From Raphanus sativus (Eukaryota > Streptophyta > Magnoliopsida > Brassicales > Brassicaceae): a stretch of 64,000 bases of DNA. The notes below the pieces were generated by a model, which searched no databases, was not told the origin of the DNA, and saw only the letters and a list, made by a program, of their open reading frames with translations. The DNA lies in contig NC_079519.1 in the NCBI RefSeq assembly GCF_000801105.2, forward strand, positions 4,276,668 to 4,340,667. Direction: 5' to 3'. Position numbers and translations under genes: made by a program. Below, one piece after another: positions 23,901 through 36,661 of the stretch (its first letter is position 1; the number at the start of each line of letters is the position of its first letter).

Positions 23901-26162
23901 TACATTAATTCAAATGTAGAATGTGGTTTGAAATTTTCAAACTAAAGTGAAGAGTATAAACTTCAGTATATAGAGCATTTACCGAAAACTCAATATTTTT
24001 GAAGGGGTTAACCCACGGATTTTGATTTTTTTTAAAAAGATGAAAATCTGGTTTTAGTGTATAGTTTCATCGAGCACTAAGAAAATATGATGGTTAAAGA
24101 GTTTAGAACCTTTGTTATCTCCATTTCTCTAGATAATGAAGATTTTATAATGATAATTCCACTAATTTAGGCAGTATATTAAATTTTAGTAAAATAAATT
24201 TTTAAAAATTAGAATGATTCTTAAATACCATGAAAGATAGTTCAGAATAAATTAATTCAAATCTAAAATGTGGTTTGGAACTTTTAAACTGAAGTGAAGA
24301 GTATAAATTTAAGTATATAATGTGGTTTGGAACTTTTAAACTGAAGTGAAGAGTATAAATTTAAGTATATAGAGGATTTACCGAAAACTCATTATTTAGA
24401 AGAGGTTAACCAATGGATTTTGGAAAATTTTCAAAATATGAAAATCTTGTTTTAGTGTATAGTTTCATCGACCAGTAACATAAGATGATGTTCAAAGAGT
24501 TTAGAACCTTGTTTATCTCCATTTCTCTAGATAATGAAGATTTTATAATGTTAATTCTACTAATCTAGGCAGTATATGAAATTTTAGTAAATTAAATTTT
24601 TAAAAATTAGAATGATTCCTATATATCATGAAAGATAGTTTAGAATAAATTAATTCGAATGTAAAATGAGGTTTGAAAATTTTAAACTAAAGTGAAGAGT
24701 ATAAACTTCAGTATATAGAGCATTTACCGAAAACTCAATATTTTTGAAGGGGTTAACCACAGATTTTGAAAAAATTTCAAAAATATGAAAACCTCTTTTT
24801 AGTGTATAGTTTCATCGAGCACTAAGAAAATATAATGGTTAAAGAGTTTAGAACCTCTGTTATCTCCATTTCTCTACATAATGAAGATTTTATAATGTTA
24901 ATTCCACTAATCTAGGCAGTATATGAAATTTTAGTAAACTAAATTTTAAAAAATTAGAATGATTGATATATACCATGAAAGATAGTTTAGAATATATTAA
25001 TTCAAATGTAGAATGTGGTTTGAAATTTTTAAACTAAAGTGAAGAGTATAAACTTCAGTATATAAAGCATTTACCGAAAAGTCAATATTTTTGAAGGGGT
25101 TAACCCTCAGATTTTGAAAAATTTTCAAAAATATGAAAACCTGGTTTTAGTGTATAGTTTCATCGGTCACTAACAAAAGATGATGTTCAAAGAGTTTAGA
25201 ACCTCGGTTGTCACCATTTCTCTAGATAATGAAGATTTTATAATGCTAATTCCACTAATCTAGCCAGTATATGAAATTTTAGTAAACTAAATTTTTAAAA
25301 ATTAGAATGATTCCTATATATCCTGAAAGACAGTTTAAAATACATTAATTCAAATGTAGAATGAGATTTGAAACTTTTAAACTAAAGTGAAGAGTATAAA
25401 CTTCAGTATATAAAGCATTTGCCGAAAACTCGTTATTTTAGAAGGGCTTAACCCACGGATTTTGAAAAAATTTCAAAAATATGAAAATCTGATTTTAGTG
25501 TATGGTTTCATCGAGCACTAACAAAATATGATGGTCAAAGAGTTTAGAACCTCGGTTGTCTCCATTTCTCTAGATAATGAAGATTTTATAATGCTAATTC
25601 CATTAATCTATGCAGTATATGAAATTTTAGAAAACTAAATTTTTAAAAAATAGAATTATTCATATATACCATGAAAGACAGTTTAAAATACATTAATTCA
25701 AATGTAGAATGAGATTTGAAATTTTTAAACTAAAGTGAAGAGTATAAATTTCAGTATATAGAGCATTTACCGAAAATTCATTATTTTAGAAGGGGTTAAC
25801 CCACGGATTTTGAAATAATTTCAAAATATGAAAATCTAATTTTAGTGTATAGTTTCATCGAGCACTGACATAAGATGATAGTCAAATAGTTTAGAACCTT
25901 TGTAGTCTCTGCTTCTCTAGATAATGAATATTTTATAATGCTAATTTCACTAATCTAGGCAGTATATGAAATTTTAGTAAACTAAATATTAAAAAATTAA
26001 AACTATTCCTATATACCATTAAAGATAGTTTAGAATACATTAATTCAAATGTAGAATGTGGTTTAAAAATTTTAATCTAAAGTGAAGAGTATAAATTTTA
26101 GTATATAGAGCATTTACCGAAAACTCAATATTTTTAAAGGGGTTAACCCACGGATTTTGAAA
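20983..26162. repeat. Satellite array A, about 15 units of about 347 bp
   Basis: The anchor TCTCCATTTCTCTAGATAAT recurs, exact or with a few changes, at about 20992, 21339, 21687, 22036, 22386, 22733, 23079, 23424, 23771, 24118, 24516, 24863, 25211, 25559 and 25906. Spacing is 345-350 bp, except one unit enlarged by a local 52-bp duplication. Units also share TTTAGAACCT, GTTTCATCGAGCACT and GCATTTACCGAAAACTCA. They are very AT-rich and have no coding capacity. The left end is lost in the gap; the right end is cut off within a unit at the F-box relic. I do not recognise it as a named Brassica satellite. Confidence 0.95.
24269..24372. repeat. 52-bp direct duplication within satellite A
   Basis: A 52-bp block starting TGTGGTTTGGAACTTTTAAA occurs twice in direct succession (24269-24320 and 24321-24372). 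The copies are identical as far as I can see, so this is a young replication-slippage event in a single unit. Confidence 0.9.
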
Positions 26163-26595
26163 ATGGATATTACTTGTGAAGAATAAAATGGATATTACTT
26201 GTGAAGAAGCAGATTTGTCATGGACCAAATCCTTTACGGTGAACTTTTGTTTATGTATTTATTAGAGTGTTTTAATCGACGAAGATAAGAAAGTGGCCTT
26301 GTGTGATTCACCTCATGGGGAAGTTGCATTCACTGTTGGAGAGGAAGATGAATATTACTCGGAGATCCCTTTTAAAAAAGCGCGTTCTAGACATGAACAT
26401 ATTTTCAACTATGTTCCGAGTTTGGTTCGGTTCCCCCAGCAAAGTATTGAGTCAGATGGTTTTGGCAAATATCATCGTGGAAGAGAGTCGGTTCATAGAA
26501 GACGACTTAGTAATGGAACGTGGGTTCGTGACGACCTGTATCTACAAGGTATTGATGATGACATGATCTACGAAGAAGATGACGAATGGGACTGA
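26163..26595 (+). pseudogene. C-terminal remnant of an F-box-associated (FBA) gene
   Basis: One frame runs from ATGGATATTACTTG (26188) to the stop at 26593-26595, with a single in-frame TAG at 26263-26265. It reads like the end of the plant F-box-associated interaction domain. EEADLSWTKSFTVNF is the WxKxFxV strand, LIDEDKKVALCD matches the usual F.DEEKKVAVV, and IFNYVPSLVRFPQ matches the typical closing SYVPSLV. The F-box and the first half of the domain are missing; satellite A starts where they should be. A 25-bp tandem duplication (26163 and 26188) sits right at the junction. The family call is by motif resemblance. The acidic tail (MIYEEDDEWD) is unusual for the family. Confidence 0.65.
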
Positions 26596-28354
26596 CGGGA
26601 GATAAGAGTGCACTGATTTTAGCAGTCGTCGGTGGAAGCCGGGTTCGTGGGAGGAAGACGAGGTGTGTTACCTTGTAATGCAAGGTGATCTTTCCTCAGC
26701 CGTTAAATATTTTTTTCCTATCTGGTGGAAAGCCTGTTGTGTTTCATTATATTTTTATTGTATAATCATCACAGTTTTCTGCTACGCCTTTTTAGAATTT
26801 TATAATCAAAAAGGAACTCTTTGGGACTCTTATCTTCTTGAATGCTGCTCACCTTTTAGCTTATTATAAAGACTTAATTGGTTTTAGTTCAGCCTAGCAC
26901 TAGCTAGAACGTGTTTGTTTGCCACTTGGTCAACGTTCTTCCTCCATCTATAGAGTTTGAAGATGCCGATATATATAGACATAATTTAGAACATGCCGAT
27001 ATTAGCCTAAATGATTATAATAATTTAGAACATGCCGATATATATATAGTTTTTCACGGTGATGGTTTGTTGTTATAATTTTAGCACCTAGTGTTTGTAT
27101 CCCTCTGGAGTTTGCAACTGATTGTTGTTGCTATGTTACTGCAGGTTCATCGGTAATATTACCATTGTTGGTATGCAAGTATGCCAATGAGGCTTATGGG
27201 TTTGAATCAGAAGGCATTCCCACTTAGACGCCAAGAATCGCTCATGTCATCATAGCGTTATTGCTTTTTTTCTGGTCTACTACAAGCCAGAGAGCCTCAA
27301 CCTTTTTTTCCCCTTATCTCGATCTACTACTACTATAACCAAGTACCTTGGTTCATATGTCTTATCAAATACAGATGGTTCAAGAAGATCGAGGAAAGTT
27401 AAAAGGAGGACGATTGGATATTCTTCTTCTTCTCAGTAAATATGATGTGAATTCAATCAAAACATATGGCATTAGCACACACCCACGCATAAACCCTTTT
27501 GTGACCTGTGAGATCTTTTTATTATAGAACATACATGGGGTTTGCTTAAAAGTTAAAACCGAAGGTTTACAATTCAAATTTGAACCTTTGATTTTTGTTT
27601 TTGTTTTTGTTATAGTTTTTCTATTTTTCCCATTGGTTGGTTTCAACAATTTGAAAAAAAAATAGAGAAAGTTATCAAACACATGGTTAGTCAATTTGTT
27701 TGAAGAAATATTAGTATACTACTGAAGAGGTGGAGTAATAACATTGATGGCCACATATAGAGACAACGTTTTATGTTCATCTTTCCACAATCAATCACTC
27801 CGCTGGTGGATGAGATGTCAACTTGAAACTGCCCTATGTCCCTCTCAATTAACTATTTTATACATTTTATAACTTAGAGAGTCAATCACCAATTTAATCT
27901 AAACTATATAACAACAGCATATAGTCTCTTAACTTTAAAATCTTTCAACTTCCGCATTTATGTTAACTGCAATCCGTTTTGAAAATCACAAATAGAGGAT
28001 ACGTGAAAACACCTATAAAATATAAAATTACAATCTGACCCATTGAGAAAATAATCGTTTCAAATTTATCTACAAGAGATTAAAATTAATTTCTTACCAA
28101 AATAAAACAAACTCAACCCATATGAAAAGATCGCCATAATTACATATTTTTTGAATAAACCCAAATATTCCTCTGCAAATTATAAGAGAAAAAAAAAAGA
28201 GGAGAAACTTGTTGTAGCAGTTGAACTAGAAAAAAAAAGAGACAGAGCAACGAATCCAACATCACAAACACAACAAAACACAATCTGTGTGTTGCTATCT
28301 CATTGGTCTTCTTCTTCTTCAATCTTCTATTCTTTAGCTTCTTGATCCCAAAAA
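26596..28354. other. Intergenic; no gene seen
   Basis: No supported coding sequence. AATTTAGAACATGCCGATAT occurs twice (about 26983 and 27024). The last 170 bp (about 28185-28354), rich in A and CT runs, is the likely promoter-proximal region and leader of the 162-aa gene that follows. Confidence 0.5.
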
Positions 28355-28843
28355 ATGGCTGTCTCTTCCCAAGAGTTTAGCTTTCCGTTGCTCGCTTCCC
28401 AAGACTCTTCCCACTTTGCCGGCGGCATCGATTCACCTCCACTGTGGAAACACTCGCCGGATAAATCCCGCCGGGGAGATCACGACAGAGGTTTGGAGAA
28501 GGAAGTTGGTAACGATCAGACGAAGAGCTTCTCTTACGTGGAGAGGAAAAGTCTTTGGAGCGATAAAAAAGAGGAGAAAATGGATATGTTGTGGGAAGTT
28601 CTCAACGAGGAGCTTCCGCAGAGAAGCCAGAGCCTTAGGATCGATCCCGGCGGAGGTGTCGGTGAGAAGAAAACGTCTTTGTTTCCCGACGACAGCTCCG
28701 CCGTGGTGGCCGTGGAGCGCGGGATGAAGTTAACGAAGAAGAAGATGAGTCCTAACGTGTTGGTGTTGATTAGGGTTTTGAAGAAGCTTCTTGTTATGCG
28801 GAGTTCATCTCGGAGATCGCCGGTGAAAACTCATCCACGGTGA
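28355..28843 (+). CDS. Small plant protein of unknown function (162 aa)
   Basis: A single-exon frame has a good start context (AAAAATGGCT) and much higher GC than its surroundings, as expected for a real Brassicaceae gene. The protein is hydrophilic. The N-terminus has SSQEFSFPLL, a short motif seen at the start of several uncharacterised plant proteins. The middle is charged, with MDMLWEVLNEELP. The end is strongly basic: KKKMSPNVLVLIRVLKKLL then RSSSRRSP. There is no signal peptide, membrane segment or catalytic motif. The basic tail could act as a nuclear or membrane-association signal, but this is a guess. By position it could be the counterpart of the uncharacterised Arabidopsis gene a little before VND7 (around At1g71910). 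I could not test that. Confidence 0.75.
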   Translation: MAVSSQEFSFPLLASQDSSHFAGGIDSPPLWKHSPDKSRRGDHDRGLEKEVGNDQTKSFSYVERKSLWSDKKEEKMDMLWEVLNEELPQRSQSLRIDPGGGVGEKKTSLFPDDSSAVVAVERGMKLTKKKMSPNVLVLIRVLKKLLVMRSSSRRSPVKTHPR

Positions 28844-30870
28844 GGAGAGGGGGGGGTTGTTAGAATTCACAAGTTTCGGGGCTTTTATGGAGAAAGAAGA
28901 AATAATTTGTGTTTAAAACAAAGTTACATTTGTCGTGTGGCTGGTTCTCAACAATTAACTTTAGGTCCCTGAGTTTGAAGAACATATTTGGATTTTGAAG
29001 AGTCTTTTTTGTTTGTTTGTTTCTTGTCTTTTTTCTCTTGCTTTCTGCGTGGGGTTTGGTCTGAATATGTATGAATTTTATAAGGTGAAAAGTGTAAAAG
29101 GGTTAGAATAAGAGGGTTCTCCTGGGTATTTTTATGTTTCAAACAAAGGAAAGTTAAAAGGTTTTTTTTTTTTTGGTAAAATGTTAAATAAAGTTAAAAG
29201 GTTTCCAAGGAAAGTATTGTTATTTTATCATTTTACCGCCAGAAAACTTTCAACTTATTCTATTTGAAACATTCCATTAGGTGTTGATTTGATATTTGCC
29301 TTTTTATGATAGATTTGATATCACTAATAAATGTGTGATCGTACTGATAGATATAGTACTTGTAAATTCTCTAATCAATAGAAAGATGTATATATGGTAT
29401 AGCGCATATTCGTAAAACGATTTTATAAGTGATAATTATATTTGTATTACGAGGATTCATGTATGATTGAATCGCCTTAGATCACTATATTAAACTCTTA
29501 TTTGGCGGTCTTTTTTGCAAAAAAAAAATCTATTTAGTCTTTTTCTATTAATTTGCACAATTCAATTTTTTAAAATCCATTTATTTGGTGTTAAAATATT
29601 AATGAATCATGTTTATGTAGTTAAACAAGAGACAATGTAAGCTGTCCTACATGGTACAACGTTATTCACCACATCAATTATCTTTATTCGGTAACTGTTT
29701 ATGTTATTCAAAGGAACCTAAACCTTTTTGTTGACATTCTATACTTTATTATACATGCAAAATTAAAGTACAGAGACAGATTCAAAACCTTTTTATACTC
29801 TTAAGATGCCCATGAATTTGTTTTTTTTGGTTAGAAATGACTGTGAAATAAAACTCAAAAATTGAGCTTTTGACCCAGAAAAAGAACTAGAATTAAGATT
29901 GCAAGAAAATTATTAAAACCAAAAAAAATACTTGAAAGATAATACAAAGAAGAAGACTTTGCAACCATTTCTACAAGTCAAGAAATAGACCCGGACCACC
30001 TACTAGTCTACTGCTAATCCATTGACCGACCACTCTAATCCCCACCGACCCGAATCTTCAAACCAGGTCACGGATTCAGTTTCGGGTTCAGTCCTCCGAC
30101 TGTTCAGAAATTTAAAAAAAAAAATCCCATATTTGCCTGATAATCACTAGTGGGTCCATAGAAAAATCGTAGCTTTTTGCTGTCTGCTTTTCTTTTCACT
30201 CTCTGCTGCGACGCCTCTTCTCGTGTTCGTAGGGCTCTCTCTCTCGTTTGATTCCATCGTTACTAAAAACATAGTTGGTACTTGGAGGTAGCTGCTCTAG
30301 CAGCACTTTCAAATGTAAGTACTTGGAAGATGTGAGAGACGCTTTGGTACGCGAAAGAGAGAGACTTTTTAAGCTGGTTGAAAGAGGTTCCTTTTCTTGA
30401 ATCCTTACACGAGCCATTCGAACTTCGTTCTAGTGAAACATCTTTTGTAGCATTGTGATTTGATAATGAGCCTAAGCAAGGCCCAACTATTGAACTTATG
30501 ATGGAGCCCATTGAAGCTGAGACATTTTTTTATATGCGACTAAACGACTAGGAGTTGGTTAATTCTGGTCTAGTCGGAATCAAATTCAAACAGTTTGTTT
30601 CTGTTAGAGGTGTAAACTCTTGTAGCCTCTCTTAAATCCATAATTCATTTATTGCCCTATTCGGCATACGCACGTACTTCTCTGTTAAGCGACAAACAAG
30701 TTAGAAAGATGTTGATAATGAATTATATACCGTTTGTTTCCCGTCTTCGCTTTCTAAAAACATAGTTCTAACATTTTTTATTATTTGAATTTATCAAAAT
30801 TTCACATTTTAAATTTTATCTGGCTATAAATAGTTGATTAAGAATATAACCTAAAAACATAACGTAATTA
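28844..30870. other. Intergenic with possible degenerate gene at 30180-30530
   Basis: Most of it is AT-rich and empty. Around 30180-30530 base composition rises and a CT-rich leader-like stretch is followed by broken + strand frames, for example YLEDVRDALVRE and later EPKQGPTIELMMEPIEAE, separated by stops and shifts. This may be a decayed gene. I do not recognise it and would not annotate a product. Confidence 0.35.
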
Positions 30871-31144
30871 TATTCCCTCCGTTTTAAAATAATCGATATT
30901 TTAGAAAAAATGTTTGTCATGTGGAAGAGTTGTTAAAACATTTTAAAAAAACACTTTTACATTTTCAATGTATTTTTATTAGGCAATAATGATAATTTAT
31001 AAATTTTGAAGAAATTAATTGTATTATTGAATTTTGATTGACTAAAAATTATAATAAATAGTTTATCACAAAACAATGAATCAAAATTTCAAATATTTAA
31101 TATGTGTGAAAATTCTATAACACATCTTTTTAAAACGAAAGGGT
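30871..31144. mobile_element. MITE at the left end of the right duplicate
   Basis: It starts TATTCCCTCCGTTTTAAAATA, the sort of end seen in many plant MITEs, and finishes near TTTTTAAAACGAAAGGG, which is roughly inverse. It has no coding capacity. The visible duplication begins inside it at 30931 only because the window starts there. The left copy must extend beyond the window. Confidence 0.5.
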
Positions 31145-33586
31145 CTAACATTAATAAAATTTAGTGTTTCATATTTATACCAAGTTTAGTTTTTTCGGCT
31201 AGAATTCATTCAATTAATTATTCTGTAATTTACTATACAAGCATTCTGAGATTTGTTTTCTTACACCTACTTATTAAGTAAGTATTTTGTAAAATAAAAG
31301 AAAACGTTTGTCCCTTGTTTAACCAATGCTATCAAACCAACTGTTAATATTACAATAAGAAAAAGTTCACTAATTTTATTAAAAAATTTACAAACTTTAA
31401 ATAATTAAGCTGTAAAGGGACCTAAAGGAAAGACAAAAAAACTAAAATAAAAGAATGTAGGAATAAGTATGAAATAAGCAATAGGATCGAAGAGACAACT
31501 TGGGGGGTGTGGGCCGACATGCCATCATCAGAGCCTCTCTTGCTCCATTCTTACCTCTAGAAGTGTTTGCTTCTCTCATCATTACATTTTTTGGATAAAA
31601 GTTGGATAAATTTTGAAATTCACTCATCCATTTATGAGATATTTAAAATAGTTGGTTTTGGCTATTAAACTATACTATAATTTTAAATCAAATGTTGAGG
31701 TATAAATATCACATCGACATTATACTTTATCCTTCTGTTTTGATTCATAAAATGTTTAAAAATCGTTTTTAGGTAGCCAAGTTATTATTAAACTTATCTC
31801 AAACGATAAACAAAAATAAACAAAATCAGAACTTGTACGGTACTGGCAAAACGGATACAAACGAATAAAGATAAAGAAAAAGGAAGGATTTTGGAATGTC
31901 TTATTTGGTTTTATGTTGTCGTTAATTTTACTCATAACATGATACATAACAAATGATAAAATAATAACGAGAAACGTTTTGAAATTTTCCAAAAGTAGAA
32001 TTCTTTAAATAATTAAAGTTATATAATGAGAATAGTTACTATTATAAATAGTGTAGAACTATTATTTGATGTATTGTAATAGAGACGCAATCTCAGCAAA
32101 TTAACACTAAAAATCCCAACCACTAAACCGCCCCAAACAACCCATAGATATGCCTCTTCACTTCTGATCTCCCTTCAAACACCAAAGGTGAAATTGTGTT
32201 TACATGTTAGTAGCAAATATCTACACTACAGATTATCCAAATTAAAAATGAAACGTTAATGGGAAATCTTGACTTGATGGTTACCAAATAGGATGATGTG
32301 GAATAGGGAGACAAGTAGAGGAGGCTGTAGGGGTCACTTGGAGAAATAGTGATCGATCTTCACCCACCGTCGTTCATCATTAATTGCGGCTAATTATAAC
32401 TTTCATTAGTTATTATCTATGACAATTTTGATTGCTCGTTCAATTTTTAATTTTATTTTTGCCATCTTAATTATTAATTTTCTTTGTCTTTAATACCTTT
32501 TTATATTTTTTCCGTTGTCAATAGGTTGCTTGTTAGGAACCATTTTTTTTTTTGCCAACTAAGATTTTATTATGGGCTTAAAAGCTCAGAAACGAGTATA
32601 CACAAACAAAACACAAACATAAAAGCACAAAACCCAAGGCAGTTAAAGGAGACAAACAATGGGCCGAAGCCCAGTCTCCAAACCCACGCGGCGCGCCAAA
32701 CCACGCATCAAAGAACACGCATGGACGTCCACATGTTGAAACCACATCATCGTCGATACACGCGTCGCACTTCCATCGAGTCGCGACCCACCGACCGAGG
32801 CCATTTATCAGCTGCAGTAAGTTTATTTTGTGAGAAAAATAAAAGGGAAATTTGGGAAAAGGGAATGAAACAACTATACTTTTGTCCCCTTGGAATTAAA
32901 ACCAAAATTATTGTCCCTATAGTATAAACAATAATGAAAATCCAATTTTGTCCTTTCTAATTAATAACTAAATACTATTATTAAGAAAAATAATATAATT
33001 TACATTTATTTTTGTTATCTAAAAAGTAAAAGAATCAGAACCTATCGACTTCGACTCTTCTTTTTCTCCATCGATTAGGTTAAGCCGTCGACACCTTTTT
33101 TCCCGGGCTGTCATAGTTCGTCGGAGACCTTTAATTCATCATCACATATTTCCTTCGTCATCCTTCTTTCATATCTCCTCTTTAAACACCACCAATTAGA
33201 ATAACTTTGTAATCTCTGCAGGGTACAATCGGAGATGTTCAAGCTCGATTAGCATCATCTTGTTCTTCTTTTGCTCTTACTTCATCTTGTTTCCCAGAAC
33301 TTGGAGGTTAGGGTTTCGTAATTCCCTTTGTGATCGTTTTTGTTGGTTCGTAATCTGTTTATTTGCATGTACTAAGAAGAGATTGAATTGTTAAAAAGAA
33401 AATCGATTCATGTTTATGGTTTTGATTGTAGTTTTGGGTTGAGTTGATTGTGAGTTTTATGTGCTATTTAAAATGTATAATAGTTTGATTGTGAGACTGA
33501 GTTATATTTGATTGGAATTGGACTCATGTTTATGTATATTTGAACTTAGAAAATTATATGTTCCTCGATAAGTCTTGCTTGCACAG

Positions 33587-33772
33587 GCTCAAGCTAAAAG
33601 TTCTAAATTTAAGTACGACAAGTCATGTGTCACGCGTTGGATGGACTGTGTTGGTAGAAGTAAACTAAAACTTCTTAATGTTGAGTATCTTTATGTCTCT
33701 CGTAAGCGTTTGGAAGTGATACCATTATGCCTCTTATCTCTGCGAGACACTCATTCACTTAAGAATCAATAG
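33587..33772 (+). pseudogene. F-box/LRR (FBD-type) relic, second copy
   Basis: Identical to the fragment at 2655-2840, with the same open stretch, the same stop and no F-box or FBD domain. It adds no independent evidence of function. Confidence 0.45.
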
Positions 33773-35423
33773 GTGGGTAGCTTTGACTCTGTTTTTTTTA
33801 CCATGTCTAGAGACTTTGCGTTTAGAGAAAAACAAAAATGCTAGTTGATTGCGATTTTTTATCTGCTATTTTGAATGCCTAATTGTGCACGGTTGGTTCT
33901 GTGTGTTTGATACAATGTTGTTTTTAGCTGAAGACTTTTATTCTAGTTGAAACTTGTAGTTGATTAGACCGGGAAGTGTCCTTGCATTTGAATTGTACTA
34001 TTTTTACAAAGTTGTTTTAATTCACCATGTGCTTGGCTTATACATGTAGCATGTTGTTTCATCAAAGTCTATTTGTTTTGTTAATTTATTATATTCTCTA
34101 ATAGGTGATGGAAAGCTTGGAACATGTGATGAAACGTGATGTTCCAATTGTAGGAGAACTTTCCCTATGGTGAACAAGCAGTGGAGAAAGCATAGGCTCT
34201 TGTTTTTTCTGTCCTTTTGATCGGATCTTATTTGTGTATCTTCTGTAAGCAGAGCAAAGGAAATGTTACATTTACAATTAAGTAATTTTAGCTGATCCAT
34301 CATTCCAAAACTTACAAGAGATGAAAGCGGAGATATTGTAACCATTTTTTAGCTAGAAATTCATGTATAGTTACTACGATTTTATGATGTAACATTTTAT
34401 GATGTTATTTCAATTATCACTTGTCTAGCAAGTAGGTTTTTATTGACTTACACGATAACAAACAAAGACATACATGATATGAATTTAGATGGTCTTATTT
34501 GACTCTCTTATTAGAGGATATTTTAGGAAAACATTTTTGTAACAAAAATGTAGAAGGAGAGATCGAACACTTCACCTGGGTATTTATAATTACAACATAA
34601 ACCAATGCACTACTAGAAACTATCAAGATTAGCGGCTGATTACAAACTTAAATAAAGGTGGGCAGTAAATTTACATTTCTCAAAATCATTGTTAGCAACA
34701 AAGAACTAAAATTTAGGGAATAAAATTTTTAAAAAGGAAATAAAAAGATTTAATAGATTTAGGGAATATTTCATAACAGTTATTTCTTAAATTTTTGGAT
34801 TTTGTTACAAATCCGGTAGAACGTACATTCTACAACGGGTAGAATGTGAATGAGTAAGTAGATATAGAATACCGATATTATAGACAAAAGAGAAATAAGA
34901 AGAAAGTATATTCTTCTAAGGAAGACATAAGAACATTTATTATCTCTTATGATCTACCAATTATGCAGAACATAGAATAAAATGTAGATTATGTATTCTT
35001 CCTGTGTAGATTTTAATGTTTTTAGTGTAATTCGCAGTCTACCATGTGTAGATCATTGTGTTTGGAGTAGATTGCATATTCTGAAACGCCGTAGATGGTA
35101 GATCTGATATACTAACACCTTTAGTCCATTTTTGAATTTGCTATTCCAAATTTTTTTTTTCAAAAAATAATATTTTCATATATACACATGTTTAACTACT
35201 TCATGTTTTATATTTTTCTTAATTTTCTGTCACAGTAAATTAATTGATATCAATTTTTATAACTTTGAAGGGTAGTAAAAGTCTAAAAGTGGTAAAATTT
35301 GATTTTGTACTAAGGGGATAAAGTCTTAGTTATTTGGTTCCCTTTTCCCAAATTTCCCAAAATAAAATGAGGTGAAAAAAACATAGCGATATGCTAAAAA
35401 AAATAGTGACGCGCAGGTTCAAG

Positions 35424-35708
35424 TAAGAGCAATTTTAATGATGGGTTCTTGTTTTTGGATTCTAAAAACACACATAAATATTATATGTAATCAGGGGTTC
35501 TAAATTTTACGGAAAACCCAACTAAAAATATCTAACTTTAGATGTTTTACGGGAAATCCATCCGAAAGTATCTAATTTTAGATATTCTCGGTTGGATTTT
35601 CCGTAAAACTTAAAACCCTACAATTACTTACACACATATAATATACACATATACACATATGCGTTTTTAGAATCTATGAGTAAGAACCCTCTATTGGGAG
35701 TGCTCTAA
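35424..35708. mobile_element. MITE, second copy
   Basis: Identical to the element at 4492-4776, with the same long inverted arms. It was present before the segment was duplicated. Confidence 0.7.
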
Positions 35709-36151
35709 ATTATGAAAAAGAAACCATTTCGGAATTACCATTGTATTGTCACCTATATTTAAATTTATTTTTTTCATGTCATTTTTGGTTAATTAAATTA
35801 TAGTTAGCATTGCAGCTATCGAAAAAGATAACAAAATAAAAATAAAAAAAAATCCAAATGTCTCAATATATGCTTAACTCGGATTCAAACATACAGATTT
35901 CTAAAAAAAGAGGAGTAAATGTAGACGCTACTTTGAAATATATAAAACATTACTGTTCGCAGTTAATTTATAGTGTTTCAGATTCTTCACATATATTAAG
36001 TAAATTTACTCTCGAACAGAAGAGAGATAGATTTTCAGAACATTCTCACATAAAGACAAATTCAAAATCAGTGCCTACGAAAGAATTAAAATTCGACAAT
36101 GATTAAATATATAGCCTATGAGTATCAGTAATAATGACTTTCTATTTCTTA

Positions 36152-36153
36152 AT
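36152..36153. other. Empty Helitron target site (A/T)
   Basis: Sequence runs TTCTTAA|TTATTATTG without interruption. In the left copy the same TTCTTAA is followed by the Helitron, and TTATTAT resumes after its CTAG end. This fixes both Helitron ends and shows insertion between A and T without duplication of target bases. Confidence 0.95.
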
Positions 36154-36623
36154 TATTATTGTTTCTCTAAGATCAGCTGGTAATAATTTGTTGGTGGATA
36201 TGATATCTTTCAGGGTGCAAATAAATTTATGTGATGTTATGGGAGAAAAACATATAAAAGTATTTTGAGCGAATTATAGTTATTCACATTGATTCCTAAC
36301 TCATAAGCACAACCATTGTTACAATTAGCGAAATTATTTGTTTTGTTAAAGGTACAATATAATTTAAACATATGACCCAAATTCTTAAAGGTTAACCATC
36401 AAAACTAGAGAGAAAATATACATAGAAACTAGAGAGAGAAAAAATAGAGGGAAAAAAATTTAAGATAAAAAGAAAAGAAAAAGAAATATACATAGAAATA
36501 AAATGCTATATTGGTGAATTATCTATCATTAGTTTTTTCACATCTTGAGAGCTGTGAATAATTATTAAGTTATCAAAACAACAAAACAGAATAATTACTA
36601 AGTTTGCTTGCATGCAATATACC

Positions 36624-36661
<38 letters not shown>

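Larger units (their letters stand above)
30931..36152. repeat. Right copy of the 5.2-kb duplicated segment (without Helitron)
   Basis: It matches 1-5220 almost perfectly, with an offset rising from 30930 to 30932 because of two 1-bp insertions. It continues past the point where the left copy is interrupted, so the right boundary of the duplication is not defined here: the sequence after 36152 is simply the uninterrupted locus. Contents are the same as in the left copy. Confidence 0.95.

Noticed and set aside
20983..26162. Could the regular repeats be a CRISPR array or a repeat protein?
   Set aside because: Units are about 347 bp, AT-rich, full of stops and belong to a plant genome; they are satellite DNA.
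1..36152. The two 5.2-kb copies as long terminal repeats of a giant retroelement
   Set aside because: They contain unrelated MITEs and an F-box relic, have no TG...CA ends, no primer-binding site and no polymerase genes between them.
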